NCBI GenBank assembly: GCA_934276485.1
Contig: CAKQTE010000035.1
Coordinates: 1-43,006, forward strand
From: an uncultured Spirochaetales bacterium
GTDB taxonomy: Bacteria; Spirochaetota; Spirochaetia; Sphaerochaetales; Sphaerochaetaceae
Direction: 5' to 3'
DNA length: 43,006 nucleotides
Position 1 is the stretch's first letter, and every line of letters starts with the position of its first letter. Below, one piece after another: positions 23,566-31,216 of the stretch. The position numbers were made by a program, and so were the translations under genes. The notes beneath the pieces are model-generated. The model was not told the DNA's origin, made no database searches, and saw nothing but the letters and a program-made list of their open reading frames with translations.

Positions 23566-24552
23566 ATGGATATAAACATTACAAAAGAAGGAACAGTTGT
23601 AGTTCTCGCCACTGGCGGAACCATTGCAGGAATAGGCTCAAAAGGAAAGAGTACTGGCTACAGATCAGGACAACTATCTGCAGAAGAAATACTTGATAAA
23701 GTTCCAGGGCTTGAGAACCTAGCTCCTATCGTTCCTATCCAGATTTGCAACATTAACTCTGATGACATTACATCTGACATCTGGATCGAGACTGTACACT
23801 TTATCAACAAACTTGCAGAAAATCCTCTTGTTTCATCTTTCGTAATTCTCCATGGCACCGACACAATGGAAGAAACTGCATACTTTCTCAATCTCACACT
23901 AAAGACAAAGAAACCAGTTGTGATCACAGGTTCGATGCGCCCTGCAACTTCGATGAGTGCAGATAGCTACCTTAACATCTATGAATCCGTATTGGTCGCA
24001 ACAGATCAAGAAGCCATTGGTAAAGGCGTATTGATTGTCTTTTCAGATCAGATTTTCACAGCTCGATCGATCACAAAAGCAAGTACTTATAGTGTCAAAG
24101 CTCTCTCAGGAGGCGAAAACGGTTCTATCGGCATTATCAGGGATGACGAGGTGTTCTTTTATGGAAAGAGTATCAAAAAGCATACTGTATATACTGAGTT
24201 CGATATCTCTGAAATATCATCACTGCCAAAGGTCTCAATAGTATACTTTGCAACAGACCAAGACCCAGCAATAATGCGATATGCTGCATCAATATCAGAT
24301 GGCATTGTCATTGCAGGAGCGGGAGCCGGAGAATTCAGCCAGTTATTCAAGGAAGAAATCCAGAAGACAGATATTCCCGTTGTTATCAGCTCAAGAGTCA
24401 ATGACGGAATCATCACACAGGGAAATCTGTTATGCAAAGGCACTGTAGCTGCGAATAACCTTCAGCCTCAGAAAGCCGCTATCTTATTGCGATTGGCTCT
24501 CACAAAGACAAAGGACTACAAAGAGCTATTAAGGATATTCTCAACTTATTAA
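23566..24552 (+). CDS. L-asparaginase, cytoplasmic
   Basis: 328 residues from ATG 23566; an in-frame GTG at 23557 is the alternative. Catalytic Thr 1 is in VVLATGGTIAG near the N-terminus, catalytic Thr 2 and Asp are in 'VILHGTDTMEETAYFL', followed by 'VVITGSMRPATSMSADSYLN'. The C-terminal domain carries 'GIVIAGAGAGEFS' and 'VVISSRVNDG'. There is no signal peptide. It hydrolyses L-asparagine to aspartate and ammonia; glutaminase side activity is possible. Upstream TGgTACCTT ends 6 bases before the GTG, a weak leaderless-type promoter that would favour GTG. Single gene. Confidence 0.92.
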   Translation: MDINITKEGTVVVLATGGTIAGIGSKGKSTGYRSGQLSAEEILDKVPGLENLAPIVPIQICNINSDDITSDIWIETVHFINKLAENPLVSSFVILHGTDTMEETAYFLNLTLKTKKPVVITGSMRPATSMSADSYLNIYESVLVATDQEAIGKGVLIVFSDQIFTARSITKASTYSVKALSGGENGSIGIIRDDEVFFYGKSIKKHTVYTEFDISEISSLPKVSIVYFATDQDPAIMRYAASISDGIVIAGAGAGEFSQLFKEEIQKTDIPVVISSRVNDGIITQGNLLCKGTVAANNLQPQKAAILLRLALTKTKDYKELLRIFSTY

Positions 24553-24569
24553 TATCATTAGCTACAACA

Positions 24570-24598
24570 CTGTCAAAAAACAAAAAAAAGCATATACT
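24570..24598 (+). promoter_or_regulatory. proS promoter
   Basis: CTGTCA (24570-24575), 17 bases of nearly pure A, TATACT (24593-24598). Predicted start about 24605, giving a ~90-base leader with hairpins. The A-run spacer would be bent. Confidence 0.6.
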
Positions 24599-24605
24599 GT
24601 TTCGG

Positions 24606-24652
24606 GTTGTTAAAATATTCTAAACAACAGGATTTACCCCTGTTAGTTTTTT
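24606..24652 (+). promoter_or_regulatory. Possible attenuator in the proS leader (mutually exclusive hairpins)
   Basis: GTTGTT (24606-24611) can pair with AACAAC (24623-24628). AACAGG (24626-24631) can pair with CCTGTT (24639-24644), which is followed by AG and six T (24647-24652), a terminator shape. Bases 24626-24628 are shared, so only one hairpin can form at a time. If the promoter at 24570 is real, this is a leader terminator; if not, it is the terminator of the asparaginase gene. Confidence 0.45.
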
Positions 24653-24694
24653 GGATAGACTGAATTAACTTTTTTGCAAGGAGCATATACATTT

Positions 24695-26452
24695 ATGAGA
24701 ATGTCCAATATGTTTTCAAAGACCCTCAGAGAAGCTCCAAATGGTGCTGACTGCAAGGGTTATGAATATCTATTGAGATCTGGCTATATTCGTCAGATGG
24801 GCGCAGGAATCTTTTCACTTCTTCCTCTAGGCTTTAGAGCTACAAGAAAAATCGAATCTATCATCAGAGAGGAAATGGAGAATATCGGAGCACAGGAGAT
24901 CCTAATGCCCCTTGTAAACCCTGCTGACATCTGGAAAGAGACAGGACGCTATTACTCAATCGACAAGGAAATGAGCAGATTCGAGGACAGAGCTGGAAGA
25001 GACATGGTTCTAGCAATGACTCACGAAGAAGCTGTTACAGATATCGCTAGAGGCGAGATCGACTCTTATAAGCGTCTTCCTCTTCTCGTATACCAGATCC
25101 AGACAAAGTGGAGAGATGATCCACGTCCAAGAGCAGGTCTTATCCGTGTACGTGAATTCACAATGAAGGATTCATACTCTTTCGATAAAGACTGGGAAGG
25201 TTTGGATAAAGTATATAAGGCTCACTACAAGGCTTATTTCAGAATCTATTCACGCTGTGGTCTTCCTGTAGTAGCTGTAGGTGCAGATTCAGGAATGATG
25301 GGAGGAAAGGTATCTCATGAATATATGTACCTATCTCCAATTGGTGAAGATACCATCATCACATGCCCTGAGTGTGGTTACACAGCAAACAGACAGGTTG
25401 CTAGATTCCAGAAGGATTATTATCCAGAAGAGATGAAAGAGCTTGAGAAGGTTGCTACTCCTAATGCAAAATCAATCGAGGATCTAACAGCATTCCTATC
25501 TATCGAACCAAGACAGACAGCAAAGGCTGTTTTCATGGTTGGAACATTCATTGATGACACAAATGGAGACGAGAAAAACAAACTTATTGTCGCTATCGTT
25601 AGAGGGGACATGGATGTTGAAGAGTCAAAGCTAACGAATGCTATCAAGGCAAATGCTTTGAGACCTGCTCACGAAGAAGAGATCGCAGAGTGCAACATGG
25701 TTGCAGGCTTTGCTTCTCCTATCGGTGCCAAGGGCGACTTTATCACAGTAGTTGATGACTCAGTTGCTAAATCAAACAACCTTGTTGCTGGAGCAAACGA
25801 GGAAGGTTTCCACTACCTCAATACAAACTTCGGTCGTGACTACACTGGAATCGTTGCAGATATCGCATCAGCTCGCGATGGCTACAGATGTCCAGAGTGC
25901 GGAAAACCTATCAGCGTTTCAAAGGGCGTTGAAGTTGGAAACATCTTCCAGCTTGGAACACGATACTCAGAAGCAATGAACTGTACATACCAAGACGAGA
26001 ATGGAAAGCAGGTTCCTGTTGTTATGGGTTCCTATGGAATCGGAGTCGGAAGGCTTCTTGCTTGTCTTGCAGAACAATACAACGACGAGTCTGGCCTTTG
26101 CCTCCCTATCTCAGTCTCCCCATACCAAGTACACCTAATTTCCCTCATCAAGGAAAAGGAAGTTGGAGAGCAGATCTACAAGGAGCTTGAGGATGCAGGC
26201 ATCGAGGTTCTATTTGATGACAGAAAGGAAACAGCTGGTGTTAAGTTTGCAGATGCAGATCTAATTGGTATTCCTATCAGAATCACACTTGGAAACAGAT
26301 CCTTCAAGGAAGGCAAGGTTGAAGTTAAGTACAGACAGAGTGGCGAGACTACAAACTATCTAATTTCAGACCTCGTTGATGAGATCAAAGCAGAGATCAA
26401 GAAAGAACAGCAGAAGATCGATGCAAACATCGTAGAGAAAGAACTACAGTGA
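24695..26452 (+). CDS. proS: Prolyl-tRNA synthetase with editing domain
   Basis: 585 residues from ATG 24695, 11 bases after AAGGAG (24678-24683); a TTG at 24674 would precede the SD and is rejected. Class II motifs: 'SGYIRQMGAGIFSLLPLGFRATRKIESIIREEM' (motif 1), 'TKWRDDPRPRAGLIRVREFTMKDSYSF' (motif 2) and 'GSYGIGVGRLLACL' (motif 3). The YbaK-like editing insert that removes Ala from tRNA-Pro is present ('QTAKAVFMVGTF', 'VAIVRGDMDVEESKL', 'AGFASPIGAKG'). Two C-x2-C pairs (TCPECGY, CPECGK) are seen around it. The C-terminal anticodon domain ends the chain. Bacterial-type ProRS of full length. Confidence 0.97.
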   Translation: MRMSNMFSKTLREAPNGADCKGYEYLLRSGYIRQMGAGIFSLLPLGFRATRKIESIIREEMENIGAQEILMPLVNPADIWKETGRYYSIDKEMSRFEDRAGRDMVLAMTHEEAVTDIARGEIDSYKRLPLLVYQIQTKWRDDPRPRAGLIRVREFTMKDSYSFDKDWEGLDKVYKAHYKAYFRIYSRCGLPVVAVGADSGMMGGKVSHEYMYLSPIGEDTIITCPECGYTANRQVARFQKDYYPEEMKELEKVATPNAKSIEDLTAFLSIEPRQTAKAVFMVGTFIDDTNGDEKNKLIVAIVRGDMDVEESKLTNAIKANALRPAHEEEIAECNMVAGFASPIGAKGDFITVVDDSVAKSNNLVAGANEEGFHYLNTNFGRDYTGIVADIASARDGYRCPECGKPISVSKGVEVGNIFQLGTRYSEAMNCTYQDENGKQVPVVMGSYGIGVGRLLACLAEQYNDESGLCLPISVSPYQVHLISLIKEKEVGEQIYKELEDAGIEVLFDDRKETAGVKFADADLIGIPIRITLGNRSFKEGKVEVKYRQSGETTNYLISDLVDEIKAEIKKEQQKIDANIVEKELQ

Positions 26453-26461
26453 AAGCCAAAG

Positions 26462-26490
26462 GCCCGAGGAAAATGATCTTCGGGCTTTTT
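26462..26490 (+). terminator. proS terminator
   Basis: GCCCGAGGA (26462-26470) pairs with TCTTCGGGC (26477-26485) with one G-U pair, followed by TTTTT (26486-26490). Strong rho-independent terminator, also a barrier before the repeat-bounded ATPase gene. Confidence 0.93.
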
Positions 26491-26500
26491 CATTCCTTGT

Positions 26501-26517
26501 GCTTTCGAAACTTTAAA
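26501..26517 (+). repeat. 17-bp direct repeat, copy at the 3' end of the ATPase gene
   Basis: GCTTTCGAAACTTTAAA, identical to 27727-27743. It overlaps the ATPase stop codon (TAA on the minus strand, 26513-26515). The core TTTCGAAA is palindromic. Confidence 0.8.
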
Positions 26518-27718
26518 AGTTTTCTTTTCCCGAAAGCCAATCCGAAAGGTTCAGAACTTGAACACCTTCAATTGAATATCGAGGATGCCTAGTTCTTGCA
26601 AGCAAGTATTTTGGATATGCATCCCGAATTTGCAATAATGGCGTTACTTCGCGCTCAACAGTCGAACGCTCTGAAATATCATCAGAAACCTGAATATATA
26701 TCTTTTCGCTACCCATCAAGGCAACAAAATCAACTTCCTTTTGATATAACTTGCCAATATAAACATCATAACCACGTCTAAGTAGCTCAATGCAGACAAT
26801 ACTCTCATAAGCACGTCCATAGTCTAGGTTTCTTGCTCCCAATAGAGCATATCGCATGCCTGTATCGCACAAATAGAACTTACTGGAAGTTTCCAAATAC
26901 TTTTTCCCCTTTATGTCATATCGAGTAACTTCATAGAACATAAAGGCTCGGCAAAGAAAGTCGCAATAACGTCCAATAGTCACGTGGTTTGCCGTTGGAA
27001 TTGTCTGCCTTAGTATTTCTCCAATCTTATTAGGAGAGAAGATATTTGCTATGTTATCCATCAGATATTCAGAAAGATGCCTTAAGCTCTCGACATCTCC
27101 AATTCCATATTTCTGTACCAAATCACGAGTGACTATTGTTTCATAGACGTCCCTGATATAAGCAATACGGTCAACTTCTTGAGTATAAGGAAAAGAACCA
27201 GGAAGACTACCTTTGATCAAATAAGAATCCAGCATATCCTCAACATTGTTATCACTTTCCCAGTACTCCAGATATTCACGAAAGCTGAATGGAAAGATTC
27301 TTATCTCAATGAATCTTCCTGTAAAAAGTGTTGCTAGATCAGAACTAAGAAGAAAAGCGTTAGATCCAGTTAGATAGATATCAGCAATATTTTTTGAATG
27401 AATGCTGTTAATAGCAAGTTCAAAACTTGGACACATCTGTACTTCATCAATAAAGAGAAAGTTCTCTCTATCTTGTCTGATACTATCCTTTATGTATGAA
27501 TGAAGTTTTCTATAATCCTTCAATTCTTCATTATCCAAATCCTGTAGATCTATAAATATGATATTAACATTCTTCCGCTTTTCAATCAGAAGATTCATGA
27601 AATCTTTCATCAGAAATGACTTTCCACATCGTCTGATTCCAGTGATGATCTTAACATCCGGTGTACCTATTAGGCCTTCTAGGCGTTGTAGATAACTCGT
27701 TCTTTGAATATATTTCAT
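26513..27718 (-). CDS. AAA+ ATPase with DUF4143 domain (third copy), bounded by direct repeats
   Basis: 401 residues. Walker A TGIRRCGKS (26-34), Walker B FLFIDEVQM (D91, E92), then the sensor 'DIYLTGSNAFLLSS' and 'TGRFIEIRIFPFSFREYLEYW', hallmarks of AAA_14. DUF4143 follows ('TIGRYCDFLCRAFMFYEVTRYD'). The nuclease-like end reads 'QKEVDFVALMGSEKIYIQVSDD': the Asp is kept but E-x-K is replaced by Q-V-S, so catalysis is doubtful. Start ATG 27718 with GAGG just upstream. The gene lies between two identical 17-bp direct repeats (26501 and 27727; period 1226 bases) and ends inside one of them, which suggests a mobile or replaceable cassette. No transposase is adjacent. Confidence 0.87.
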   Translation of the reverse strand: MKYIQRTSYLQRLEGLIGTPDVKIITGIRRCGKSFLMKDFMNLLIEKRKNVNIIFIDLQDLDNEELKDYRKLHSYIKDSIRQDRENFLFIDEVQMCPSFELAINSIHSKNIADIYLTGSNAFLLSSDLATLFTGRFIEIRIFPFSFREYLEYWESDNNVEDMLDSYLIKGSLPGSFPYTQEVDRIAYIRDVYETIVTRDLVQKYGIGDVESLRHLSEYLMDNIANIFSPNKIGEILRQTIPTANHVTIGRYCDFLCRAFMFYEVTRYDIKGKKYLETSSKFYLCDTGMRYALLGARNLDYGRAYESIVCIELLRRGYDVYIGKLYQKEVDFVALMGSEKIYIQVSDDISERSTVEREVTPLLQIRDAYPKYLLARTRHPRYSIEGVQVLNLSDWLSGKENF

Positions 27719-27726
27719 ACCACCTC

Positions 27727-27743
27727 GCTTTCGAAACTTTAAA
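27727..27743 (+). repeat. 17-bp direct repeat, copy at the 5' end of the ATPase gene
   Basis: GCTTTCGAAACTTTAAA, identical to 26501-26517 and lying 9 bases upstream of the ATPase start codon. Confidence 0.8.
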
Positions 27744-27761
27744 TTTCTTTAAGTTTCGAAA
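27729..27761. promoter_or_regulatory. Inverted repeat upstream of the third ATPase gene
   Basis: TTTCGAAACTTTAAA (27729-27743) faces TTTAAGTTTCGAAA (27748-27761), with a 4-base centre and one missing base in the right arm. Each arm holds its own TTTCGAAA palindrome. The position over the ATPase promoter suggests an operator, with the left arm doubling as the direct repeat. Confidence 0.55.
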
Positions 27762-27805
27762 CTGAATGTATAAATAAATATATCATATATATGATGTTGA
27801 AAATG

Positions 27806-27840
27806 CAAAAAAGAGGACAGAAGACTCTCTGTAGCCCTCT
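27806..27840 (-). terminator. Terminator of the lipoprotein gene
   Basis: On the minus strand AGAGGgctACAGA pairs with TCTGTcCTCT, followed by a run of six or more T (A-run 27806-27812 on the plus strand). It lies about 30 bases after the stop of the lipoprotein gene. Confidence 0.75.
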
Positions 27841-27868
27841 GCCCTTCTCTAATCCGATGCATTCACAT

Positions 27869-28468
27869 TTATTTTACGAGCATTGATTCAAAAGCCTCTG
27901 CATAAGCTGTAAGTTCAGTGCCTGTAAGACCATATGGATAAGCGACAATCATCATTCCTGGCTCTTCGATAGACCAACCAACAACATCAGAGATATCTGG
28001 ATTTGCAGAAACGATATTATCAAGAAGCGCATCAATCTCTTCATCCTTGTAGCTTTCTGGATAGTAAACAAACCCATAGCCATCATGTGCTTCAAATGTA
28101 AACTTTTCGTTGCCATATGTTTTCTCGATAAGTGCAATAACGCCCTCTGGCAAAGATGCAGGCTCTGAAGCTGTAGGAACTTCGACCTTTATCTCTAATG
28201 TCTGACCTTCTGTCTTTACCTCAACAACAGGAGCTTCTTCACTCTTTTTCTCTTCTACAGGAGCTGTTGTCTCTGTCTTCTTTACCTCTGCTGGTTTTAC
28301 TTCTGCTTTCTTTGTCTCTACTGGAGCTGATACAGTTGTCTGCTGAGTAGTCGCTGGTGCTTTCGACTCTTTCTTTCCACAACTTACTGCGCATAGAAGA
28401 ACAAGCGCTAAAACAAGTACTAATACAACACTAGAAGCAAATCTATTTCTCTGTGAGTTTCTAGCCAT
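27869..28468 (-). CDS. Lipoprotein with Pro/Lys/Glu/Val-rich linker, unknown function
   Basis: 199 residues from ATG 28468, chosen because AAGGAG lies about 10 bases upstream; the reading from 28528 lacks an SD. Lipoprotein signal: basic N-terminus, hydrophobic stretch (VVLVLVLALVLLCAVSC) with lipobox AVSC, lipidated Cys about residue 31. A ~70-residue low-complexity linker with repeated 'ETKKAEVKPAEVKK'-like units follows, long enough to span the cell wall. A compact C-terminal domain ('PEGVIALIEKTYGNEKFTFEAHDGYGFVYYPESY') is not recognised. Probably anchored in a membrane facing the periplasm. Single-gene unit. Confidence 0.8.
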   Translation of the reverse strand: MARNSQRNRFASSVVLVLVLALVLLCAVSCGKKESKAPATTQQTTVSAPVETKKAEVKPAEVKKTETTAPVEEKKSEEAPVVEVKTEGQTLEIKVEVPTASEPASLPEGVIALIEKTYGNEKFTFEAHDGYGFVYYPESYKDEEIDALLDNIVSANPDISDVVGWSIEEPGMMIVAYPYGLTGTELTAYAEAFESMLVK

Positions 28469-28624
28469 AAATAAAATCTCCTTCTTACATAAGATAAACC
28501 ACAAAAACATCGTTATCGTTACAAACAAACAACCAATGTATGTAGAAATACTATCATTCCAATAAAAAGTTTGTCATGTCAAACTTTCAAACAACACAAC
28601 AATTCACATAAAAACTACAGAAAC

Positions 28625-28652
28625 AAAAAAAAGGAAGCCTTTTAAAGCTCCC
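28625..28652 (-). terminator. Terminator of the ankyrin-repeat gene
   Basis: On the minus strand GGGAGCTT / AGGCTTCC form an 8-bp stem (28633-28652, two G-U pairs) followed by eight T (A-run 28625-28632). Confidence 0.8.
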
Positions 28653-28682
28653 TTCTCCCCCAATTAGATAAACAAAGCAATA

Positions 28683-29195
28683 TTAGAGTGCACCATTTTC
28701 CTTTAGAAGGTTGATGATGTAAGTTCTCTTTGCTGCCTTTGCATACTCAAGAACTGAGTGTCCCTGATAGTCACGTGCGTTGATATCAGCACCACTCTTG
28801 ATTAGCTGAGTAGTGATCTTTGTCTCAGGATTGCCATTTACGCTCATGATCAGAGCTGTCTCTCCAAGATAGTTTCTTGCATTGATGTTAGCTCCAGCTG
28901 CTAGGAGTGCCTCAATAACCTTTGGGTTCTTTGAGCTGTTTGCAGCAAGATGCAATGCATTTGAGCGATATTTTGGCTCAGACTCATGAATATCTCCGCC
29001 TGCCTGGATCAAAGCATTCAATACTGCTACAGAATGATTGTATTGAGCAGCAAGCATGACTGGTGTAAGACCCCATTCGTTGTGTGCATTTACATCTGCA
29101 CCCTTGTCGAGGAGCTCTTTGATGTCTCTAGCCTTTGTTGCACTAATAGCTGCAGCAAGAAGCTTCTTGTTTACAGAATCATTTGTTCTAGCCAT
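28683..29195 (-). CDS. Ankyrin-repeat protein
   Basis: 170 residues from ATG 29195, chosen because GGAG lies 9 bases upstream; the ATG at 29210 has no SD. Four to five ankyrin repeats are visible: 'RDIKELLDKGADVNAHNEWG', 'TPVMLAAQYNHSVAVLNALIQAGGDIHE', 'NALHLAANSSKNPKVIEALLAAGANINARNYLGE', 'TALIMSVNGNPETKITTQLIKSGADINARDYQGHS' and 'VLEYAKAAKRTYIINLLKENGA'. No signal peptide, so a cytoplasmic protein-protein scaffold with unknown partner. A good promoter with extended -10 lies upstream. Confidence 0.9.
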   Translation of the reverse strand: MARTNDSVNKKLLAAAISATKARDIKELLDKGADVNAHNEWGLTPVMLAAQYNHSVAVLNALIQAGGDIHESEPKYRSNALHLAANSSKNPKVIEALLAAGANINARNYLGETALIMSVNGNPETKITTQLIKSGADINARDYQGHSVLEYAKAAKRTYIINLLKENGAL

Positions 29196-29229
29196 ATTAT
29201 TAATCTCCATCTACATTCAATTCTATTAA

Positions 29230-29235
29230 ATTATA
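29230..29235 (-). promoter_or_regulatory. Extended -10 promoter of the ankyrin gene
   Basis: On the minus strand TG-T-TATAAT (hexamer 29235 to 29230), perfect -10 with TGn extension. Start about 29223 leaves a 28-base leader that carries GGAG. The DNA at 29240-29340 between this and the divergent add promoter is extremely AT-rich and holds no gene. Confidence 0.6.
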
Positions 29236-29371
29236 ACATAATGTAAATAGCAAAGATATTATATTTTTTAATTTTTAATATAAATAATTATAAATATTTA
29301 AAGAATATATCAAAATGATGTTAAAATTTTCACTCATTTAGCTTTTCTTTCTACAACTCTTTTTTGTGTGT

Positions 29372-29377
29372 TATACT
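29372..29377 (+). promoter_or_regulatory. Extended -10 of add, placed for a leaderless transcript
   Basis: TG-T-TATACT ends 6 bases before ATG 29384. No ribosome-binding site is present; the -35 region is a weak match. Confidence 0.5.
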
Positions 29378-29383
29378 CTGAAC

Positions 29384-30466
29384 ATGTTAACAAGCGAAAT
29401 TATCAAAAAAGTACCTAAAGTAGAACTTCATGAGCATTTAGATGGAGGCCTAAGGCCTGAGACTATAATCGACTTAGCACGCGCTCGTGGAATAAAACTC
29501 CCTTCATATGACAAAGATGAGCTTAAAGCTTGGTTTACAAAGGGATGCCAGCAAAAATCCCTATCACTATATCTCGAGACATTCGCAGTCACAACATCTG
29601 TAATGCAAGATAGAGAATCTCTTATAAGAATCGCAAAAGAGGAAATTGAAGATCTTGCAAAAGATAATGTCGTATATGCAGAGATCAGATTCTGCCCAGA
29701 GCTACACACCAAAAAGGGATTGAACCTCGAAGAAGTCGTGAGCGCTGTAATATCGGGATGCGATGAAGGAAGAAAGGAAACAGGCGTTGAGTTTGGTCTT
29801 ATTCTCTGTGCTATGCGCCATGAAAGTCCAAAGCTATCTTTGGAGATCGCAGAACTTGCTGTTGCCTTTGCAGAGCGTGGAGTTGTTGGATTCGATCTAG
29901 CGGGAGATGAGTTCGGGCATCCTGCAAAGAAACACTTGGAAGCATTCCAGTATATAAGGACAAAGAACTTCAATATAACGATACATGCAGGAGAAGCATT
30001 CGGCCTTGAATCCATATGGCAAGCTATCCAGATATGTGAAGCTCATAGAATCGGACATGGCACAAGACTTACTGATGATATGGTTATCGAGAATGGAAAG
30101 ATCGTGAAGATGGGATCCCTTGCTCACTTCATTCAAGACAAGCGTATTCCTATCGAGATGTGCCTTACTTCGAATGTAGGAACAGGCGCTGTCGAGAGCT
30201 ATAAAGATCATCCATTCCCTATCTTCTTCAGAGAACACTTTAGAGTATTCCTGTGCTCAGACAATCGCTTGATGAGTGACACAAATCTTACAAAGGAGAT
30301 GGAGATTGCCGTCAAAGAGTATGGCATGAACATACATGACTTAGAGAAGATCACGATCAACGCAATGAAATCAGCCTTCATCCATCACGATAAGAAGCTA
30401 AAGCTTATATATGATGTAATAAAGGCTGGATACAAGAAGATAAGAGAGGAATACAGCCTAGATTAG
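29384..30466 (+). CDS. add: Adenosine deaminase
   Basis: 360 residues from ATG 29384, where the family begins (LTSEIIKKVPKVELHEHLDG). Zinc ligands H-x-H in ELHEHLDGGLRP, His in 'ITIHAGEAFG' with the catalytic Glu, His in 'RIGHGTRL', Asp in 'VFLCSDNRLMSDT'. It deaminates adenosine/deoxyadenosine to inosine for purine salvage in the cytoplasm. No SD; the -10 box sits 6 bases before the ATG, so the mRNA is probably leaderless. The 3' end overlaps the convergent rhomboid gene by 9 bases. Confidence 0.94.
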   Translation: MLTSEIIKKVPKVELHEHLDGGLRPETIIDLARARGIKLPSYDKDELKAWFTKGCQQKSLSLYLETFAVTTSVMQDRESLIRIAKEEIEDLAKDNVVYAEIRFCPELHTKKGLNLEEVVSAVISGCDEGRKETGVEFGLILCAMRHESPKLSLEIAELAVAFAERGVVGFDLAGDEFGHPAKKHLEAFQYIRTKNFNITIHAGEAFGLESIWQAIQICEAHRIGHGTRLTDDMVIENGKIVKMGSLAHFIQDKRIPIEMCLTSNVGTGAVESYKDHPFPIFFREHFRVFLCSDNRLMSDTNLTKEMEIAVKEYGMNIHDLEKITINAMKSAFIHHDKKLKLIYDVIKAGYKKIREEYSLD

Positions 30467-31093
30467 GCCCCATACCCTAAGGGGCTTGATCCTAAGCCTT
30501 ATCCTTATATATAGATAGCCAAACAACATGCCAAATAGATGTGTTAAATGTGCAATGCCATCATATGAAAATTGGCTGAAGAACTCTATTGCAAAGTATA
30601 TGAGTACCAATAATGGTGCTCTAACTGGAATGATTCCAAAAATGAAGATAATAGAAGAAGGGAATATTACAGTAAATAGCAATAGGATTGCGTATGTTGC
30701 ACCAGATGCCCCCAAGAGTATTGCCCCACTTCCTGTAAGAAGGTCCATTCCATATGTGCTTACGCCTGCAAGTGTTCCACACAGTAGGTAATAAAGGATG
30801 AACTCCTTTGTTCCTATAGCTCTCTCAAGTGCTATTGAGAATATCAACAGCGATAGCATATTGCTAAACAAGTGCGAGAAGCTTCCATGCACAAACATAT
30901 ATGTAAAGAATTGCCAATACCAATGGTTGTAATGCACGAAAGCAGGGACCATTGCAAGGTAATACATCAATCTCGGATAAACTGTAGTTATTAGATATAC
31001 ACCTACATTGATCAATATAAGAATCAATGCTCCATAGTTATAGCTATATTTGAATTGTCTATTGATAATCGAATTTCTCACAAATATGACCAT
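30458..31093 (-). CDS. Rhomboid-family intramembrane serine protease
   Basis: 211 residues from ATG 31093. An in-frame ATG at 31195 has AGGA upstream but would add 34 residues with no counterpart in the family and would cover the rlmE promoter region, so it is less likely. Six transmembrane helices. Catalytic Ser in 'LGASGATYAILL' and catalytic His in 'GIAHLTHLFGMLFGYLY'; the loop-1 'WYWQFFTYMFVHGSFSHLFSNM' pattern is typical. It cleaves transmembrane proteins within the inner membrane; substrate unknown. Convergent with add, sharing 9 bases at the 3' ends. Confidence 0.88.
   Translation of the reverse strand: MVIFVRNSIINRQFKYSYNYGALILILINVGVYLITTVYPRLMYYLAMVPAFVHYNHWYWQFFTYMFVHGSFSHLFSNMLSLLIFSIALERAIGTKEFILYYLLCGTLAGVSTYGMDLLTGSGAILLGASGATYAILLLFTVIFPSSIIFIFGIIPVRAPLLVLIYFAIEFFSQFSYDGIAHLTHLFGMLFGYLYIRIRLRIKPLRVWGLI
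30467..30485. repeat. Inverted repeat at the overlapping add/rhomboid 3' ends
   Basis: GCCCC (30467-30471) / GGGGC (30481-30485) around an inner CCCTAAGGG palindrome, directly after the add stop and inside the rhomboid coding end. No T-tract. Confidence 0.35.
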
Positions 31094-31204
31094 ACCAAAA
31101 AGATTAACTAAGGGGAACAAAGAAGAGTCAACTTCAAGAGAAATACAACATATTCCCATCCCTCTCTCTTCTTTTGAGCTATAGCCAAGAGCCATGCTTT
31201 TTCC

Positions 31205-31210
31205 TAGAAT
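31205..31210 (+). promoter_or_regulatory. -10 of rlmE, placed for a leaderless transcript
   Basis: TAGAAT ends 6 bases before ATG 31217. An earlier ATG at 31213 lies only 2 bases after it and is out of frame. No SD is present. Confidence 0.45.
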
Positions 31211-31216
31211 TGATGT

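Noticed and set aside
24606..24652. T-box riboswitch for proS
   Set aside because: No T-box consensus (AGGGTGGAACCGCG-like) and no long specifier stem; only short alternative hairpins are seen.
29428..30015. 195-aa minus-strand ORF opposite add
   Set aside because: Lies wholly within the adenosine deaminase gene, has Ser-rich non-protein-like composition and no SD.
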